In this document: piece by piece, positions 17,499 to 26,688 of the stretch
How the letters are laid out: each line of letters starts with the position of its first letter
Position numbering within the stretch: position 1 is the stretch's first letter
Source of the DNA: Brucella rhizosphaerae
GTDB taxonomy: Bacteria; Pseudomonadota; Alphaproteobacteria; Rhizobiales; Rhizobiaceae
Length of the DNA stretch: 64,000 nucleotides
Assembly: GCF_002252475.1 (NCBI RefSeq)
Contig: NZ_NNRK01000026.1
Coordinates: 1-64,000 of the forward strand
Direction of reading: 5' to 3'
Translations under genes and position numbers: made by a program
Notes under the pieces: generated by a model
What the model was told of the DNA's origin: nothing
The model's input: the letters and a program-made list of their open reading frames with translations, nothing else
The model's database searches: none

Positions 17499-18281
17499 AT
17501 GAGCGTGTCCAGCAAAAGTGAAACTAAAAAATCAGGCGGCCTTGGCGAAACCGTCAGCGTTATCGTGCAAGCTCTGCTGCTGGCATTGATTATTCGCAGC
17601 CTGCTTTTCCAACCTTTCAGCATTCCGTCAGGCTCAATGCGCCCAACGCTGCTGGAAGGCGACTATCTGTTCGTGTCGAAATATGCCTATGGCTATTCGC
17701 GTTATTCGCTGCCTTTCGGTCTGGACCTGTTCTCCGGTCGTATATGGGGAACGGAGCCCAAGCGTGGCGATGTCGTGGTCTTCAAGCTGCCAAGCGACAC
17801 CAATATCGATTACATAAAGCGTGTGATCGGTCTTCCGGGTGATCGCGTTCAGATGCGCGGCGGCGTTCTCTACATCAATGATGTGGCTGTTAAGCGTGAG
17901 CGCGTTGGCACAATCGACAATCCTGATGTGACGGAAGTTAATCGTCCGGTTGAAGTCTATCGCGAAACGCTGCCCAACGGCGTGACTTACGATACGCTGG
18001 ATCTGGCGCCAAATTCCATCGGCGACGATACACGCGTGTTTGAAGTGCCTGCCGGTCATTATTTTATGATGGGCGACAATCGCGACAATTCGCTCGATAG
18101 CCGCTTTGGTGTCGGTTATGTTCCTTTTGAAAATCTGGTCGGTCGTGCGAACATTATTTTCTTCTCGATCGCAGACAAGGCAAGCCCGCTCGAAATCTGG
18201 AAATGGCCGTCTGATGTTCGTTTCAGCCGCCTCATTTCCTGGGTGAGTGGTGAGCCGCACACTGCCGTAACCGGAAACTGA
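17499..18281 (+). CDS. lepB: Signal peptidase I
   Basis: 260 residues. This inner-membrane serine/lysine protease removes signal peptides from exported proteins. One N-terminal transmembrane helix (about 20-38) precedes the catalytic Ser46 in IPSGSMRPTL and the general base Lys107 in DYIKRVIGLPGD; the later box MGDNRDNSLDSRF is also intact. One base separates its stop from rnc, so the two are cotranscribed. Confidence 0.97.
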   Translation: MSVSSKSETKKSGGLGETVSVIVQALLLALIIRSLLFQPFSIPSGSMRPTLLEGDYLFVSKYAYGYSRYSLPFGLDLFSGRIWGTEPKRGDVVVFKLPSDTNIDYIKRVIGLPGDRVQMRGGVLYINDVAVKRERVGTIDNPDVTEVNRPVEVYRETLPNGVTYDTLDLAPNSIGDDTRVFEVPAGHYFMMGDNRDNSLDSRFGVGYVPFENLVGRANIIFFSIADKASPLEIWKWPSDVRFSRLISWVSGEPHTAVTGN

Positions 18282-18282
18282 A

Positions 18283-18987
18283 ATGGTCTCCGAGAATAAG
18301 ACAGCAGCAATTCTGGAGGAGCGCACAGGACACCGTTTTCTTAATCTGAAACGGTTGGAACGTGCGCTCACCCATTCGAGCGTCCAGGCACCTTCACGTG
18401 CCAATTATGAGCGATTGGAATTTCTTGGTGACCGCGTGCTTGGTCTCGTGGTTGCCGAGATGCTTTTCGAAGCCTTTCCAGAAGCGCCCGAAGGGGAATT
18501 GTCAGTTCGCCTGAATGGGCTGGTAAACGCCGAAACCTGCGCCGCAATTGCCGATGAGATTGGTCTTGCTGATCTGATCCATACGGGTTCTGACATCAAG
18601 TCTCTGAATGATAAGCGTCTGCTCAACGTTCGTGCCGATGTGGTCGAAGCGTTGATTGCGACCATTTATATGGATAGCGGACTGGAAGCTGCTCGCGCTT
18701 TCATCAAACGCTACTGGCAAAAGCGGTCACTTGAGACCGGTGCTGCGCGGCGTGATGCAAAGACAGAGCTGCAGGAATGGGCGCATCAGCAGGGCAATGT
18801 GCACCCTGTCTACGCTATTGTGAGCCGCAGTGGTCCTGACCATGATCCGCTTTTTGTAGTTGAAGTGACTGTAAGAGGATTTGCCCCCGAAACGGGCGAG
18901 GGACGGTCCAAGCGTATTGCCGAGCAAAGTGCTGCTGAAGCCATGCTTTACAGGGAATCTGTCTGGAAACGAGACAGTTCCGTGTGA
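18283..18987 (+). CDS. rnc: Ribonuclease III
   Basis: 234 residues. This dsRNA-specific endonuclease matures rRNA and cleaves structured mRNAs. The endonuclease domain has the signature YERLEFLGDRVLGL and the second acidic cluster DVVEALIATIYMD. The C-terminal dsRNA-binding domain (about 155-225) follows, DAKTELQEWAHQQG. The usual signature has a Ser/Ala after GD; Arg here is a minor variant. A RIME element separates it from era. Confidence 0.96.
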   Translation: MVSENKTAAILEERTGHRFLNLKRLERALTHSSVQAPSRANYERLEFLGDRVLGLVVAEMLFEAFPEAPEGELSVRLNGLVNAETCAAIADEIGLADLIHTGSDIKSLNDKRLLNVRADVVEALIATIYMDSGLEAARAFIKRYWQKRSLETGAARRDAKTELQEWAHQQGNVHPVYAIVSRSGPDHDPLFVVEVTVRGFAPETGEGRSKRIAEQSAAEAMLYRESVWKRDSSV

Positions 18988-19109
18988 CGTGTGAATCAGC
19001 ATTCTTTTAAGTGAAATTCAGCTATAATCGGATCAACAGCGACAGTGGTGGGTTGTCGCATCGGCAGAGCGGTTTGGGCGAGGACCGTATTCTGCTGCCA
19101 ATATTACAT

Positions 19110-19206
19110 AGAGCAATTCCAGCGAAAGTGGGGACCGGTTTACGTCGGGAATTGCGCAAAACAAAAGATAGAGCGGCTCCTGTTTCTTCAGAAACAAGAA
19201 CGCTCT
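19110..19206 (+). repeat. RIME element between rnc and era
   Basis: AGAGCAATTCCAGCGAAAGT...CCGGTTTACG, then AGAGCGGCTC...AGAACGCTCT. Both palindromes are present. It ends 15 bases before the era start codon, inside a presumed operon. Confidence 0.75.
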
Positions 19207-19220
19207 CAAAAGGATAAGCA

Positions 19221-20156
19221 ATGAATAATCCGACGACGCCGTCAGACGGCGAAATTGAAACCGGGCAGACCCGTTCTGGCTTTGTGGCGCTGATTGGCGC
19301 GCCGAATGCCGGAAAATCCACGCTGGTCAACCAGCTCGTGGGTACGAAGGTTTCCATCGTCACGCATAAGGTGCAGACGACGCGTGCGCTGGTACGCGGC
19401 ATTTTCATCGAGAACAACGCACAGATCGTACTTGTTGATACGCCAGGAATTTTCCGGCCTAAGCGCCGGCTGGACCGCGCGATGGTCACGACGGCCTGGG
19501 GTGGTGCGAAAGACGCTGATATCATTCTCGTTATCTTAGACGCGCAGGGCAGTCTGAATGAGAATGCCGAAGCACTTCTGGAAAGCATGGCCAATGTTCG
19601 CCAGAAGAAGGTACTGGTTTTGAATAAGGTCGACCGCGTTGATCCGCCAAAGCTGCTGGAACTCGCGCAAAAGGCAAACGAAAAGGTCGCCTTTGATCGG
19701 ACCTTCATGATCTCGGCACTCAATGGCTCCGGCTGCAAGGATCTTGCAAAATTTTTGGCAGAGACTGTTCCGAATGGTCCTTGGTATTATCCTGAAGACC
19801 AGATTTCGGATATGCCGATGCGCCAGCTGGCGGCAGAAATCACCCGCGAAAAACTTTACCTGCGTCTGCATGAAGAGCTGCCTTATTCCTCGACGGTAGA
19901 AACCGAAAGCTGGGAAGAACGCAAGGATGGCTCGGTGCGTATCGAGCAAGTCATCTATGTCGAGCGCGAAAGCCAGAAGAAGATCGTTCTTGGCCATAAA
20001 GGCGAAACGATCAAGGCAATCGGACAGTCAGCACGTAAAGAGATCAGCGAAATTCTGGAACAGAATGCACATCTCTTTCTGTTTGTGAAAGTCCGCGAAA
20101 ACTGGGGCAATGATCCTGAACGCTATCGCGAAATGGGTCTCGATTTTCCGAAGTAA
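19221..20156 (+). CDS. era: GTPase Era
   Basis: 311 residues. It binds the 3' end of 16S rRNA and acts in 30S subunit assembly. GTPase motifs are G1 GAPNAGKST, G3 DTPG and G4 NKVD; the C-terminal KH domain carries GHKGETIKAIGQSARKEI. AAGGA lies 8 bases before the ATG. Position after rnc and before recO is the standard arrangement. Confidence 0.97.
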   Translation: MNNPTTPSDGEIETGQTRSGFVALIGAPNAGKSTLVNQLVGTKVSIVTHKVQTTRALVRGIFIENNAQIVLVDTPGIFRPKRRLDRAMVTTAWGGAKDADIILVILDAQGSLNENAEALLESMANVRQKKVLVLNKVDRVDPPKLLELAQKANEKVAFDRTFMISALNGSGCKDLAKFLAETVPNGPWYYPEDQISDMPMRQLAAEITREKLYLRLHEELPYSSTVETESWEERKDGSVRIEQVIYVERESQKKIVLGHKGETIKAIGQSARKEISEILEQNAHLFLFVKVRENWGNDPERYREMGLDFPK

Positions 20157-20192
20157 TCTAAAGTCTGATTCTCACGGAATGGCGCGATAGCC

Positions 20193-20238
20193 GCGCATAA
20201 TTTAGAAAGTCGTTCGACTTTCGTGTAGAATTATGCGC
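20193..20238. repeat. Palindrome between era and recO
   Basis: GCGCATAATTT (20193) pairs with AATTATGCGC (ends 20238), and inside it GAAAGTCG with CGACTTTC. A 13-base direct repeat, GGAATGGCGCGAT, flanks it at 20176-20188 and 20269-20281; the second copy is part of the recO coding start. Confidence 0.7.
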
Positions 20239-20266
20239 GAAAAGGAATCTGGTAACACAATCATTC

Positions 20267-21052
20267 ATGGAATGGCGCGATGAAGGCATAGTGCTCGGCA
20301 CACGACGACATGGCGAAACAAGCGCCATTGTTGAAGTGATGACGCGTGAGCATGGCCGTCATATGGGTATGGTGCGCGGCGGGCGATCCCGCCGCATGCA
20401 GCCGTTGCTCCAGCCGGGTAATCATGTCGATTTGGCGTGGTGGGCGCGGCTGGATGAGCATCTGGGCAGTTTCACCATTGAACCGCTTGGCTTTGCGGCG
20501 GCACGTCTTATCGAAACATCTGTCGCGCTTTATGGTATCCAGCTTGCGGCTGCGCATTTGCGACTGCTACCGGAGCGCGACCCGCAAGGTGCACTCTATG
20601 AAACGCTGCGTCTCATCATTGAGCATTTTGATGATCCGCTCGCCTCTGGTGAATTACTTCTGCGATTTGAAGTGATGATGCTTGAAGAACTGGGCTTTGG
20701 TCTTGATCTCAAGGAATGTGCCGCTACCGGCGTTCGCGATAATCTGATTTATGTGTCGCCGAAGTCTGGGCGTGCGGTTTGTGGCGATGCTGGCGCGCCT
20801 TGGGCTGACAAGATGTTGCCGTTGCCTGCTTTTGTTAACAGCACCGCGGTGCGTGCTTCCTGTTATGACGATCTCAACGATGCTTTTCGAATGACGGGTT
20901 TTTTCTTCCTCCGTCACGTGTGGGAACCTCGTGCGCAAACCCCGCCCGATGCACGTAGCGGGTTTTTAAACGCGATAGCCCGCACAATTGGAGCGCATCC
21001 CGAAAAGTGTGAAGCAGTCTTCGGAAAAGATGCGCTTGAAAAGAATAATTAG
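20267..21052 (+). CDS. recO: DNA repair protein RecO
   Basis: 261 residues. It works with RecR and RecF to load RecA on SSB-coated DNA. The N-terminal OB-fold starts MEWRDEGIVLGTRRHGETSA, the usual beginning in this order, and is followed by an all-helical domain. The usual zinc-finger cysteines are incomplete, as often in alphaproteobacteria. It is the last gene of the acpS-to-recO block, facing a minus-strand phosphatase gene. Confidence 0.94.
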   Translation: MEWRDEGIVLGTRRHGETSAIVEVMTREHGRHMGMVRGGRSRRMQPLLQPGNHVDLAWWARLDEHLGSFTIEPLGFAAARLIETSVALYGIQLAAAHLRLLPERDPQGALYETLRLIIEHFDDPLASGELLLRFEVMMLEELGFGLDLKECAATGVRDNLIYVSPKSGRAVCGDAGAPWADKMLPLPAFVNSTAVRASCYDDLNDAFRMTGFFFLRHVWEPRAQTPPDARSGFLNAIARTIGAHPEKCEAVFGKDALEKNN

Positions 21053-21061
21053 AGCGGCGCG

Positions 21062-21565
21062 CTAATTGGCAACAGGCAGGCTGAAGACGTCACCCTCGAA
21101 TGCATCCTCACCGCGTCCGATGGCATTGATGGCATCGATCATGCGGCCGTTTCTTCCCAGAATATTATCTGCAAGTGCAATCAAACGGATGTTCGGTGTT
21201 GCTGACGGTGAAAGCTGTCTCAGCTTTTGGGCGAGGGCGGTTTCATCAAGTGTCGGATTAAGCGCGATTGCCACAATGTAAGCGCTCGCCGTCGAGCGTG
21301 AGACGCCCGCATAACAATGGATCAGCAACGGCCGCTTGCGATCCCACGCACGGACAAAAGCGAGCATCTGGCTGACGTGGGCTTGGTCTGGCATCACCAG
21401 CCCGTCACGTGGTTCCACAAGATCGTTAAAGATCAAACTGAGACGTTGTGCGGCGCAGGATAGGGTGGGCACCTCACCGCTGCTGAGCGTCATGATATGG
21501 CTCGGCTGATGCTGTTCGATTTGAGCTTCGAGCTTTGAGAGCGGACTGACCACGATACGGCTCAT
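21062..21565 (-). CDS. Tyrosine/dual-specificity phosphatase-like protein
   Basis: 167 residues. The catalytic P-loop is HCYAGVSRS (Cys-x5-Arg, with the following Ser), near residue 85. The preceding residues lack a classical general-acid loop that I can place with certainty, though DLVEPRDG is a candidate. Substrate unknown. It ends 9 bases after recO on the opposite strand and lies just downstream of the HD-domain gene, probably cotranscribed with it. Confidence 0.85.
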   Translation of the reverse strand: MSRIVVSPLSKLEAQIEQHQPSHIMTLSSGEVPTLSCAAQRLSLIFNDLVEPRDGLVMPDQAHVSQMLAFVRAWDRKRPLLIHCYAGVSRSTASAYIVAIALNPTLDETALAQKLRQLSPSATPNIRLIALADNILGRNGRMIDAINAIGRGEDAFEGDVFSLPVAN

Positions 21566-21568
21566 GGT

Positions 21569-22186
21569 CTATTTCTTCCGCGCCTGTTCCAGAGTGGAAA
21601 ACCGGGTGAGGAAATCATTTTGCACGTTTTGTGTCGGGCGAGGTGTGATGTCGAGCCCCGCAGGATCAAATCCGCGCGGGCGGCCAAAATACTTGATGGC
21701 CTCGGCTTCCTTAAAGCCTGCCAGTCGGGTTGCCTCAAAATAGGCAGCCACCTGATCAGCCTGCTTGATTAGCTTCTTGAGCGGTGCTGATATGGCGGCG
21801 GGAAGTGAAAAACGCAGATGGATAGCACTTTCAAGCCGGTCTTCGATTAGCTTGTAGTTGCCGCCCATCACCGCCTTGAATGGCGAAATCATATCGCCAA
21901 TCACATATTCCGGTGCATCGTGCAGAAGTGTGAGCATTTGCCATTCAATACTGGCATCGGGAATCATCCGGTTGAAAATCTGTTCAACCAGCAGCGAGTG
22001 CTGCGCTACCGAATAGGCATGTTCACCGACGGTCTGTCCGTTCCAACGGGCAACACGCGCAAGCCCATGCGCAATGTCTTCAATCTCGATATCAAGTGGT
22101 GACGGGTCCAGAAGATCAAGCCTGCGCCCGGACAGCATGCGCTGCCAGGCACGGTCTTTACCCGAGGTGCGGTCCGCAGCTGCCAT
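21569..22186 (-). CDS. HD-domain hydrolase, YfbR/5'-nucleotidase-like
   Basis: 205 residues. The HD metal residues are in GEHAYSVAQHSLLV, LLHDAPEYVIGD and the later Asp of IKQADQVAAYFEA. This layout fits the YfbR-type deoxynucleotidase group. Its ATG overlaps the ygfZ stop codon (TAATG), and the phosphatase gene follows 3 bases later, so ygfZ, this gene and the phosphatase form one minus-strand unit. Confidence 0.85.
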   Translation of the reverse strand: MAAADRTSGKDRAWQRMLSGRRLDLLDPSPLDIEIEDIAHGLARVARWNGQTVGEHAYSVAQHSLLVEQIFNRMIPDASIEWQMLTLLHDAPEYVIGDMISPFKAVMGGNYKLIEDRLESAIHLRFSLPAAISAPLKKLIKQADQVAAYFEATRLAGFKEAEAIKYFGRPRGFDPAGLDITPRPTQNVQNDFLTRFSTLEQARKK

Positions 22187-23061
22187 TAAGTTTTATCCGC
22201 TTCAGCCGTTGGGAATGTGAAGGCTACATGCGGCGGCAACAGGAGGGTGATTTCGGTCTCACCAGCCAAAATGGCCGCGCCGGAATCGAGCGCATCTTTC
22301 ACCCTGTCGATCCTTGCAAGGGCGAGACCGATCTTGCCGGAAGAACTGCCGAGCATTCCGATTTCACGTCCATTGACTGTAATCGATGTGCCCATTGCGG
22401 GGAGCGGTGCATCGGATTTTGCTACAAGTACGCGGCGGCGCGGTGTGCCGCGATGATGCATGCGCGAGACGACTTCCTGCCCAATGAAGCAACCCTTTGG
22501 GAACGTCACGCCGCCTGTCTGGTCGAAATTAATGTCATGTGGGAAGACGTCATTATAAGCAAAATCGGCTTCGCCTTCGGCAATGCCATATTCGGCCCGA
22601 AGCGCAATCCATGCGCTCTCATCACTGATATCCCCGGCTTTTCCATAAATGCGAAGCACATTCAGCTCTTGCGGAAAGCGGGTATCACGCTTGCCAGATT
22701 GTCTGATTGAATCATCTTCTGAAGAAGCGGAATCAGTCTGCCAGCAAACGCTGACAAGTGATTCTGCCGATTGAGTAATTTCTGCTTTCGCACGCAGACG
22801 ATAGAGCGTCATCCGCTTGGCGAAATCGGCGGCAATGCCCGCTGGCATATCGAACAGCAGCCCGTTCTCGATACGCGACACAAGGAAGTCGAACATGATC
22901 TTGCCTTGCGGCGCGAGCAGTGCGCCCGGTTTCAGATCATCGGCACCGAGCTTGTCGAGATTGGTAGTAATCACGGCCTGCACGAATTTTTCCGCGTCTT
23001 CGCCTATGATATGAACCAGTGCTCTGTTGGAAAGATTGATCGTTTCCGCTACCGTCGCCAT
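22186..23061 (-). CDS. ygfZ: Folate-binding YgfZ/IBA57-type protein
   Basis: 291 residues. It uses tetrahydrofolate and helps repair or assemble Fe-S enzymes. The signature KGCFIGQE (about residue 190) with its conserved Cys is present, and the fold is that of the GcvT family. Start ATG 23061 has GGAAGAAG upstream. It is divergent from the dihydroorotase gene, 85 bases away. Fe-S proteins in the window (HemN, FnrN, the molybdopterin enzyme) are possible clients, but that is inference. Confidence 0.9.
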   Translation of the reverse strand: MATVAETINLSNRALVHIIGEDAEKFVQAVITTNLDKLGADDLKPGALLAPQGKIMFDFLVSRIENGLLFDMPAGIAADFAKRMTLYRLRAKAEITQSAESLVSVCWQTDSASSEDDSIRQSGKRDTRFPQELNVLRIYGKAGDISDESAWIALRAEYGIAEGEADFAYNDVFPHDINFDQTGGVTFPKGCFIGQEVVSRMHHRGTPRRRVLVAKSDAPLPAMGTSITVNGREIGMLGSSSGKIGLALARIDRVKDALDSGAAILAGETEITLLLPPHVAFTFPTAEADKT

Positions 23062-23146
23062 CGCTTCTTCCTTGCCTTTATAACCATCGTTACGTAAGCC
23101 GCATTGAAAAGGCTCGCAAGTCCCATTCAGCCAGCAGGAGACAACA

Positions 23147-24481
23147 ATGGCCCAAACGTTTGATACGATCCTGAAAGGTGCAACCATCGTCAACCATGAC
23201 GGCATAGGTCAGCGCGACATTGGTATTCGTAACGGACGCATTGAGGCGATCGGGTCGCTCTCCGCAAATTCCGCTGGCGAAGTGATTGATTGTACTGGTC
23301 TGCATATTCTGCCGGGCGTGGTCGATAGTCAGGTGCATTTCCGCGAACCGGGACTGGAACATAAGGAAGATCTGGAAACAGGATCGCTTGCAGCTGTTCT
23401 GGGTGGCGTGACGTCGGTATTTGAAATGCCGAACACCAAGCCGCTGACAACATCTGCCGAAACGCTGGAAGACAAGATTCGTCGCGGCCGGCATCGTATG
23501 CATTGCGACTTTGCCTTCTGGGTCGGTGGGACCCGTGAAAATGCAAATGATGTTGCAGAGCTTGAGCGCCTGCCGGGCGCTGCTGGCATCAAGGTTTTCA
23601 TGGGCTCGTCGACTGGTAATCTGCTGGTCGAGGATGATGACGGTGTTCGCTCCATTCTCAAGAACACGCGCCGTCGCGCAGCGTTCCATTCGGAGGATGA
23701 GTTCCGACTGAAAGAACGCGAAGGTCTGCGGGTTGCTGGGGACCCATCAAGCCATCCTGTCTGGCGCGATGAAACCACCGCACTGCAATGCACTGAACGT
23801 CTGGTGCGCATTGCGCGCGAAACCGGTGCGCGCATTCACGTGCTGCATATTTCGACGGCGGAAGAAATTGATTTCCTGCAAGGCCATAAGGATGTAGCGA
23901 CTTGTGAAGCGACACCGCATCATCTCACACTGTCGGCGGATGAATATGCGACACTCGGTAATCTCATTCAGATGAACCCGCCAGTGCGTGACAAGCGCCA
24001 CCGTGAGGGTGTCTGGAAGGGTGTTGATCAGGGCATCATCGATGTTCTGGGTTCTGACCATGCGCCGCATACGCTGGAAGAAAAGCAGAAGCCATATCCA
24101 GCCTCACCGTCCGGCATGACCGGTGTGCAGACGCTGGTGCCGATTATGCTCGACCATGTAAATGCAGGCAGGCTTTCGCTGGAACGCTTTGTCGATCTTT
24201 CGAGCCACGGCCCGAACCGCATTTTCGGCATGGCGCGCAAGGGTCGCATTGCTGTGGGCTATGATGCCGACCTGACCATCGTCGACATGAAGCGTCGCGA
24301 AACCATCACCCATGAACAGGCAGGCTCGAAAGCTGGCTGGACCCCCTACGATGGCAAGGCTGTCACCGGCTGGCCTGTTGGCACTTTCGTGCGCGGCATC
24401 AAGGTCATGTGGGAAGCGGAAATCGTCAATCCGAACAAGGGCGAGCCGGTCGAGTTTCTGGAAGCTTTGCCGCGCCGCTGA
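23147..24481 (+). CDS. pyrC: Dihydroorotase, class I-like variant
   Basis: 444 residues in an amidohydrolase TIM barrel. The family reaction is reversible cyclisation of carbamoyl-aspartate to dihydroorotate. The carbamylated lysine (GIKVFMGSS), the later metal His residues (HVLHIS, TPHHLTL) and the catalytic Asp in GSDHAPHTLEEK are present. The first metal motif reads DSQVHFREPG: Gln replaces the first His of the normal D-x-H-x-H-x-R. This looks like a recognised alphaproteobacterial subgroup, and a canonical pyrC next to pyrB may exist elsewhere in the genome. Activity is therefore likely but not certain. Confidence 0.88.
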   Translation: MAQTFDTILKGATIVNHDGIGQRDIGIRNGRIEAIGSLSANSAGEVIDCTGLHILPGVVDSQVHFREPGLEHKEDLETGSLAAVLGGVTSVFEMPNTKPLTTSAETLEDKIRRGRHRMHCDFAFWVGGTRENANDVAELERLPGAAGIKVFMGSSTGNLLVEDDDGVRSILKNTRRRAAFHSEDEFRLKEREGLRVAGDPSSHPVWRDETTALQCTERLVRIARETGARIHVLHISTAEEIDFLQGHKDVATCEATPHHLTLSADEYATLGNLIQMNPPVRDKRHREGVWKGVDQGIIDVLGSDHAPHTLEEKQKPYPASPSGMTGVQTLVPIMLDHVNAGRLSLERFVDLSSHGPNRIFGMARKGRIAVGYDADLTIVDMKRRETITHEQAGSKAGWTPYDGKAVTGWPVGTFVRGIKVMWEAEIVNPNKGEPVEFLEALPRR

Positions 24482-24587
24482 TAACTGATTGATTGGCATG
24501 AATTGTCCCATATTTGTCCGATGTCAATCTTTCGGGCAGGATTGTAGGGATTATTGTCTTCTTGTATAAATTCACAAGGAGCACAAA

Positions 24588-25154
24588 ATGTCCGCTACTG
24601 ATACGGCACTTCTGGTTATCGATGTTCAGGAGTCTTTCCGCCACCGTCCTTATTATCGTGACGAGCATGTTGCCGTTTATCTTGAGCGGCAGCAGGCTCT
24701 GATTGATGGTGCGAAGCGCAAGGGTATTCCTGTCGTGCAGATTTTTCACGTCGAGAATGAAGGCCCATTTTCGGAGGCATCAGGGCTTGTGAAAGCCTTG
24801 GCACCTATCGCAATCGAACCAGACGCTGTTTTCCGCAAACGTCGTCACAGCGCACTCGTTGGATCAGGGCTTGATGTCTGGCTGATTTCCAATGGCATCA
24901 GGCGGGTCATCGTTTCAGGTATCCGTACTGAGCAATGCTGTGAAACCACGACGCGTCATGCTTCTGATCTTGGCTTTGATGTTGATTATGTCGGCGAGGC
25001 CACGCTCACATTCCCGATGACTGATGTGAACGGTCGCGAGTGGAGTGCAGCCGAAATCCGTGCGCGCACCGAACTCGTACTGGTGGATCGCTTCGCTCGG
25101 ATTGCAACGGTGGAAGAAGCTCTTGCAGGCAAGGCAGAACGGAAAGCTGCATGA
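24588..25154 (+). CDS. Isochorismatase-family cysteine hydrolase
   Basis: 188 residues. The catalytic triad of the family is visible: D12 (LLVIDVQESF), K84 (FRKRRHSA) and C117 (SGIRTEQCCETT). The family includes nicotinamidases and several amide or carbamate hydrolases; the substrate cannot be read from the sequence. GGAG lies 10 bases before the ATG. Its stop overlaps the next gene's ATG (ATGA), so it is translated together with a GlxA-type regulator. Confidence 0.9.
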   Translation: MSATDTALLVIDVQESFRHRPYYRDEHVAVYLERQQALIDGAKRKGIPVVQIFHVENEGPFSEASGLVKALAPIAIEPDAVFRKRRHSALVGSGLDVWLISNGIRRVIVSGIRTEQCCETTTRHASDLGFDVDYVGEATLTFPMTDVNGREWSAAEIRARTELVLVDRFARIATVEEALAGKAERKAA

Positions 25155-26170
25155 ACCAATCCGCCGACAGCCACAAAACTGTTCGGGTCTTCGTCGTTGT
25201 CCCGCCGCGTACGCTTTTGCTGGATGTGGCGGGACCGATAGAGGTTCTGCGTAAGGCCAATCTTGAACAGAACCAGGTGCAGTTCGAGGTGACATTTATC
25301 GGCCCATCGGAAACGGCGCTCAGTTCAATCGGCCTGACGATAGCAAATATCGAGCCTCTGCCGGAGAGCTTGCCTGACGATGCACTCGTCGTCATCTCCG
25401 GTTCAGCGGATGTTCCCTTGGGTGGTGTCGGCAATAGTCACGAAGAAGATTTAGCCCTTGAGGCACAGATTGTAAGCTGGATGCGGCGCACCATACGTCT
25501 TGGAATACGGCTTGTTTCAATATGCTCGGGCGCACTTCTGGCTGCCCGTGCAGGCTTGCTTGATGGTTATGATTGCACAACGCATCATTTGGCCATTGAC
25601 GAATTGAGTCGATTGGCGCCGACATCACGCGTCCTGCAAAACCGGCTATTTGTCGAAGATCGCGACAGGCTGACAAGTGCCGGTATCACTGCGGGCATCG
25701 ATCTCATGCTGCATATCGTGGCTGAACTGGTCGACCACGCATTGGCATTATCGATTGCACGTTATCTGGTCGTCTATTTGCGGCGCAGTGGTGGAGACCC
25801 ACAGCTTTCACCGTGGTTGGAGGGGCGCAATCATATGCATCCGGTGGTGCATCGGGCTCAGGATGCAATTGCGGAAAACCCCGCAGCCAGCTGGTCCGTG
25901 GAGAAACTGGCCGATATCAGCGGGGCAAGCCCGCGCAATCTCTCAAGACTGTTCAATGAGCACGCACATATGAGCGTGACTGACTATGCTAATCGCTTGA
26001 AGGTTAGTCTTGCCCGCGAACTGCTGCTGCATTCGGCGCTCGATATGGAAAACATCGCCGAGCGGGCTGGCTTTGCGTCTACACGGCAGTTCCGCAGGGT
26101 TTGGGAGCGAATTTACGATGCGCCGCCAAGCCGGATGCGAATGCTGGCAACAGGTGCTGATACTTACTGA
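25151..26170 (+). CDS. GlxA-family regulator (DJ-1/PfpI plus AraC domain)
   Basis: 339 residues from ATG 25151. The N-terminal half is a DJ-1/PfpI-like domain (about 10-190) with the nucleophile-elbow Cys in SICSGALLAARAGLLDG. The C-terminal AraC domain (about 235-335) has two helix-turn-helix units (ISGASPRNLSRLFNEH and ERAGFASTRQFRRVWER). It overlaps the isochorismatase gene by 4 bases, which suggests it regulates or senses that enzyme's pathway. Its end overlaps the opposite-strand gene at 26164 by 7 bases. Confidence 0.9.
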   Translation: MNQSADSHKTVRVFVVVPPRTLLLDVAGPIEVLRKANLEQNQVQFEVTFIGPSETALSSIGLTIANIEPLPESLPDDALVVISGSADVPLGGVGNSHEEDLALEAQIVSWMRRTIRLGIRLVSICSGALLAARAGLLDGYDCTTHHLAIDELSRLAPTSRVLQNRLFVEDRDRLTSAGITAGIDLMLHIVAELVDHALALSIARYLVVYLRRSGGDPQLSPWLEGRNHMHPVVHRAQDAIAENPAASWSVEKLADISGASPRNLSRLFNEHAHMSVTDYANRLKVSLARELLLHSALDMENIAERAGFASTRQFRRVWERIYDAPPSRMRMLATGADTY

Positions 26171-26421
26171 AGAATGCGTTCCGGCAGAAATGTTCCGGCG
26201 ATGATCTGCTCGCGCATTTTCTCGATGAGGTCGAGCGCGCTATCTTCGCCCGCAGAGCGCATAAGTTCGGTCAAAGCTGTTGTGAAAGCAGCTTCAGCGA
26301 GGATTTCAGGTTCGATTCCTTCGGAAATACCGTCAGCCCAGGCTTCGTTCTGGTATTCAATCGCCACAAGCTTCTTCTCGCGGGCAATCATCTCATCCAG
26401 ATCTGCTGGCATATGTTCCAT
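26164..26421 (-). CDS. Small conserved-looking protein of unknown function
   Basis: 85 residues from ATG 26421, chosen because AGGA lies 8 bases upstream; ATG 26430 is possible. It is acidic and helical (DEMIAREKKLVAIEYQNEAW, then EILAEAAFTTALTELMR), with no membrane segment. Codon use resembles its neighbours. It is convergent with and overlaps the GlxA-type gene by 7 bases. No family recognised. Confidence 0.65.
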   Translation of the reverse strand: MEHMPADLDEMIAREKKLVAIEYQNEAWADGISEGIEPEILAEAAFTTALTELMRSAGEDSALDLIEKMREQIIAGTFLPERILQ

Positions 26422-26688
26422 CGATTTCATCCTGGCTTGCGCCCTTCTTGCTGCATTGGAGCGCCGTGCGCCTTGATGGGCGCACAAAGGTCGCTCTAAC
26501 ATTTTAATTTTGCTGCATCATTCCTTAGATCGTAATCGATATAAGGAATGATGCAGTAGCTGATTTCTCACCGCCATCGGGAGTGCACACGCATTGCAGC
26601 CTGACTGCCACTTTAAGACAGTGTTAACAGATTACAGCGGATTTAAATGAGGCAATTTCTGCCAATCCGCACAAGACTGAATAATTGG

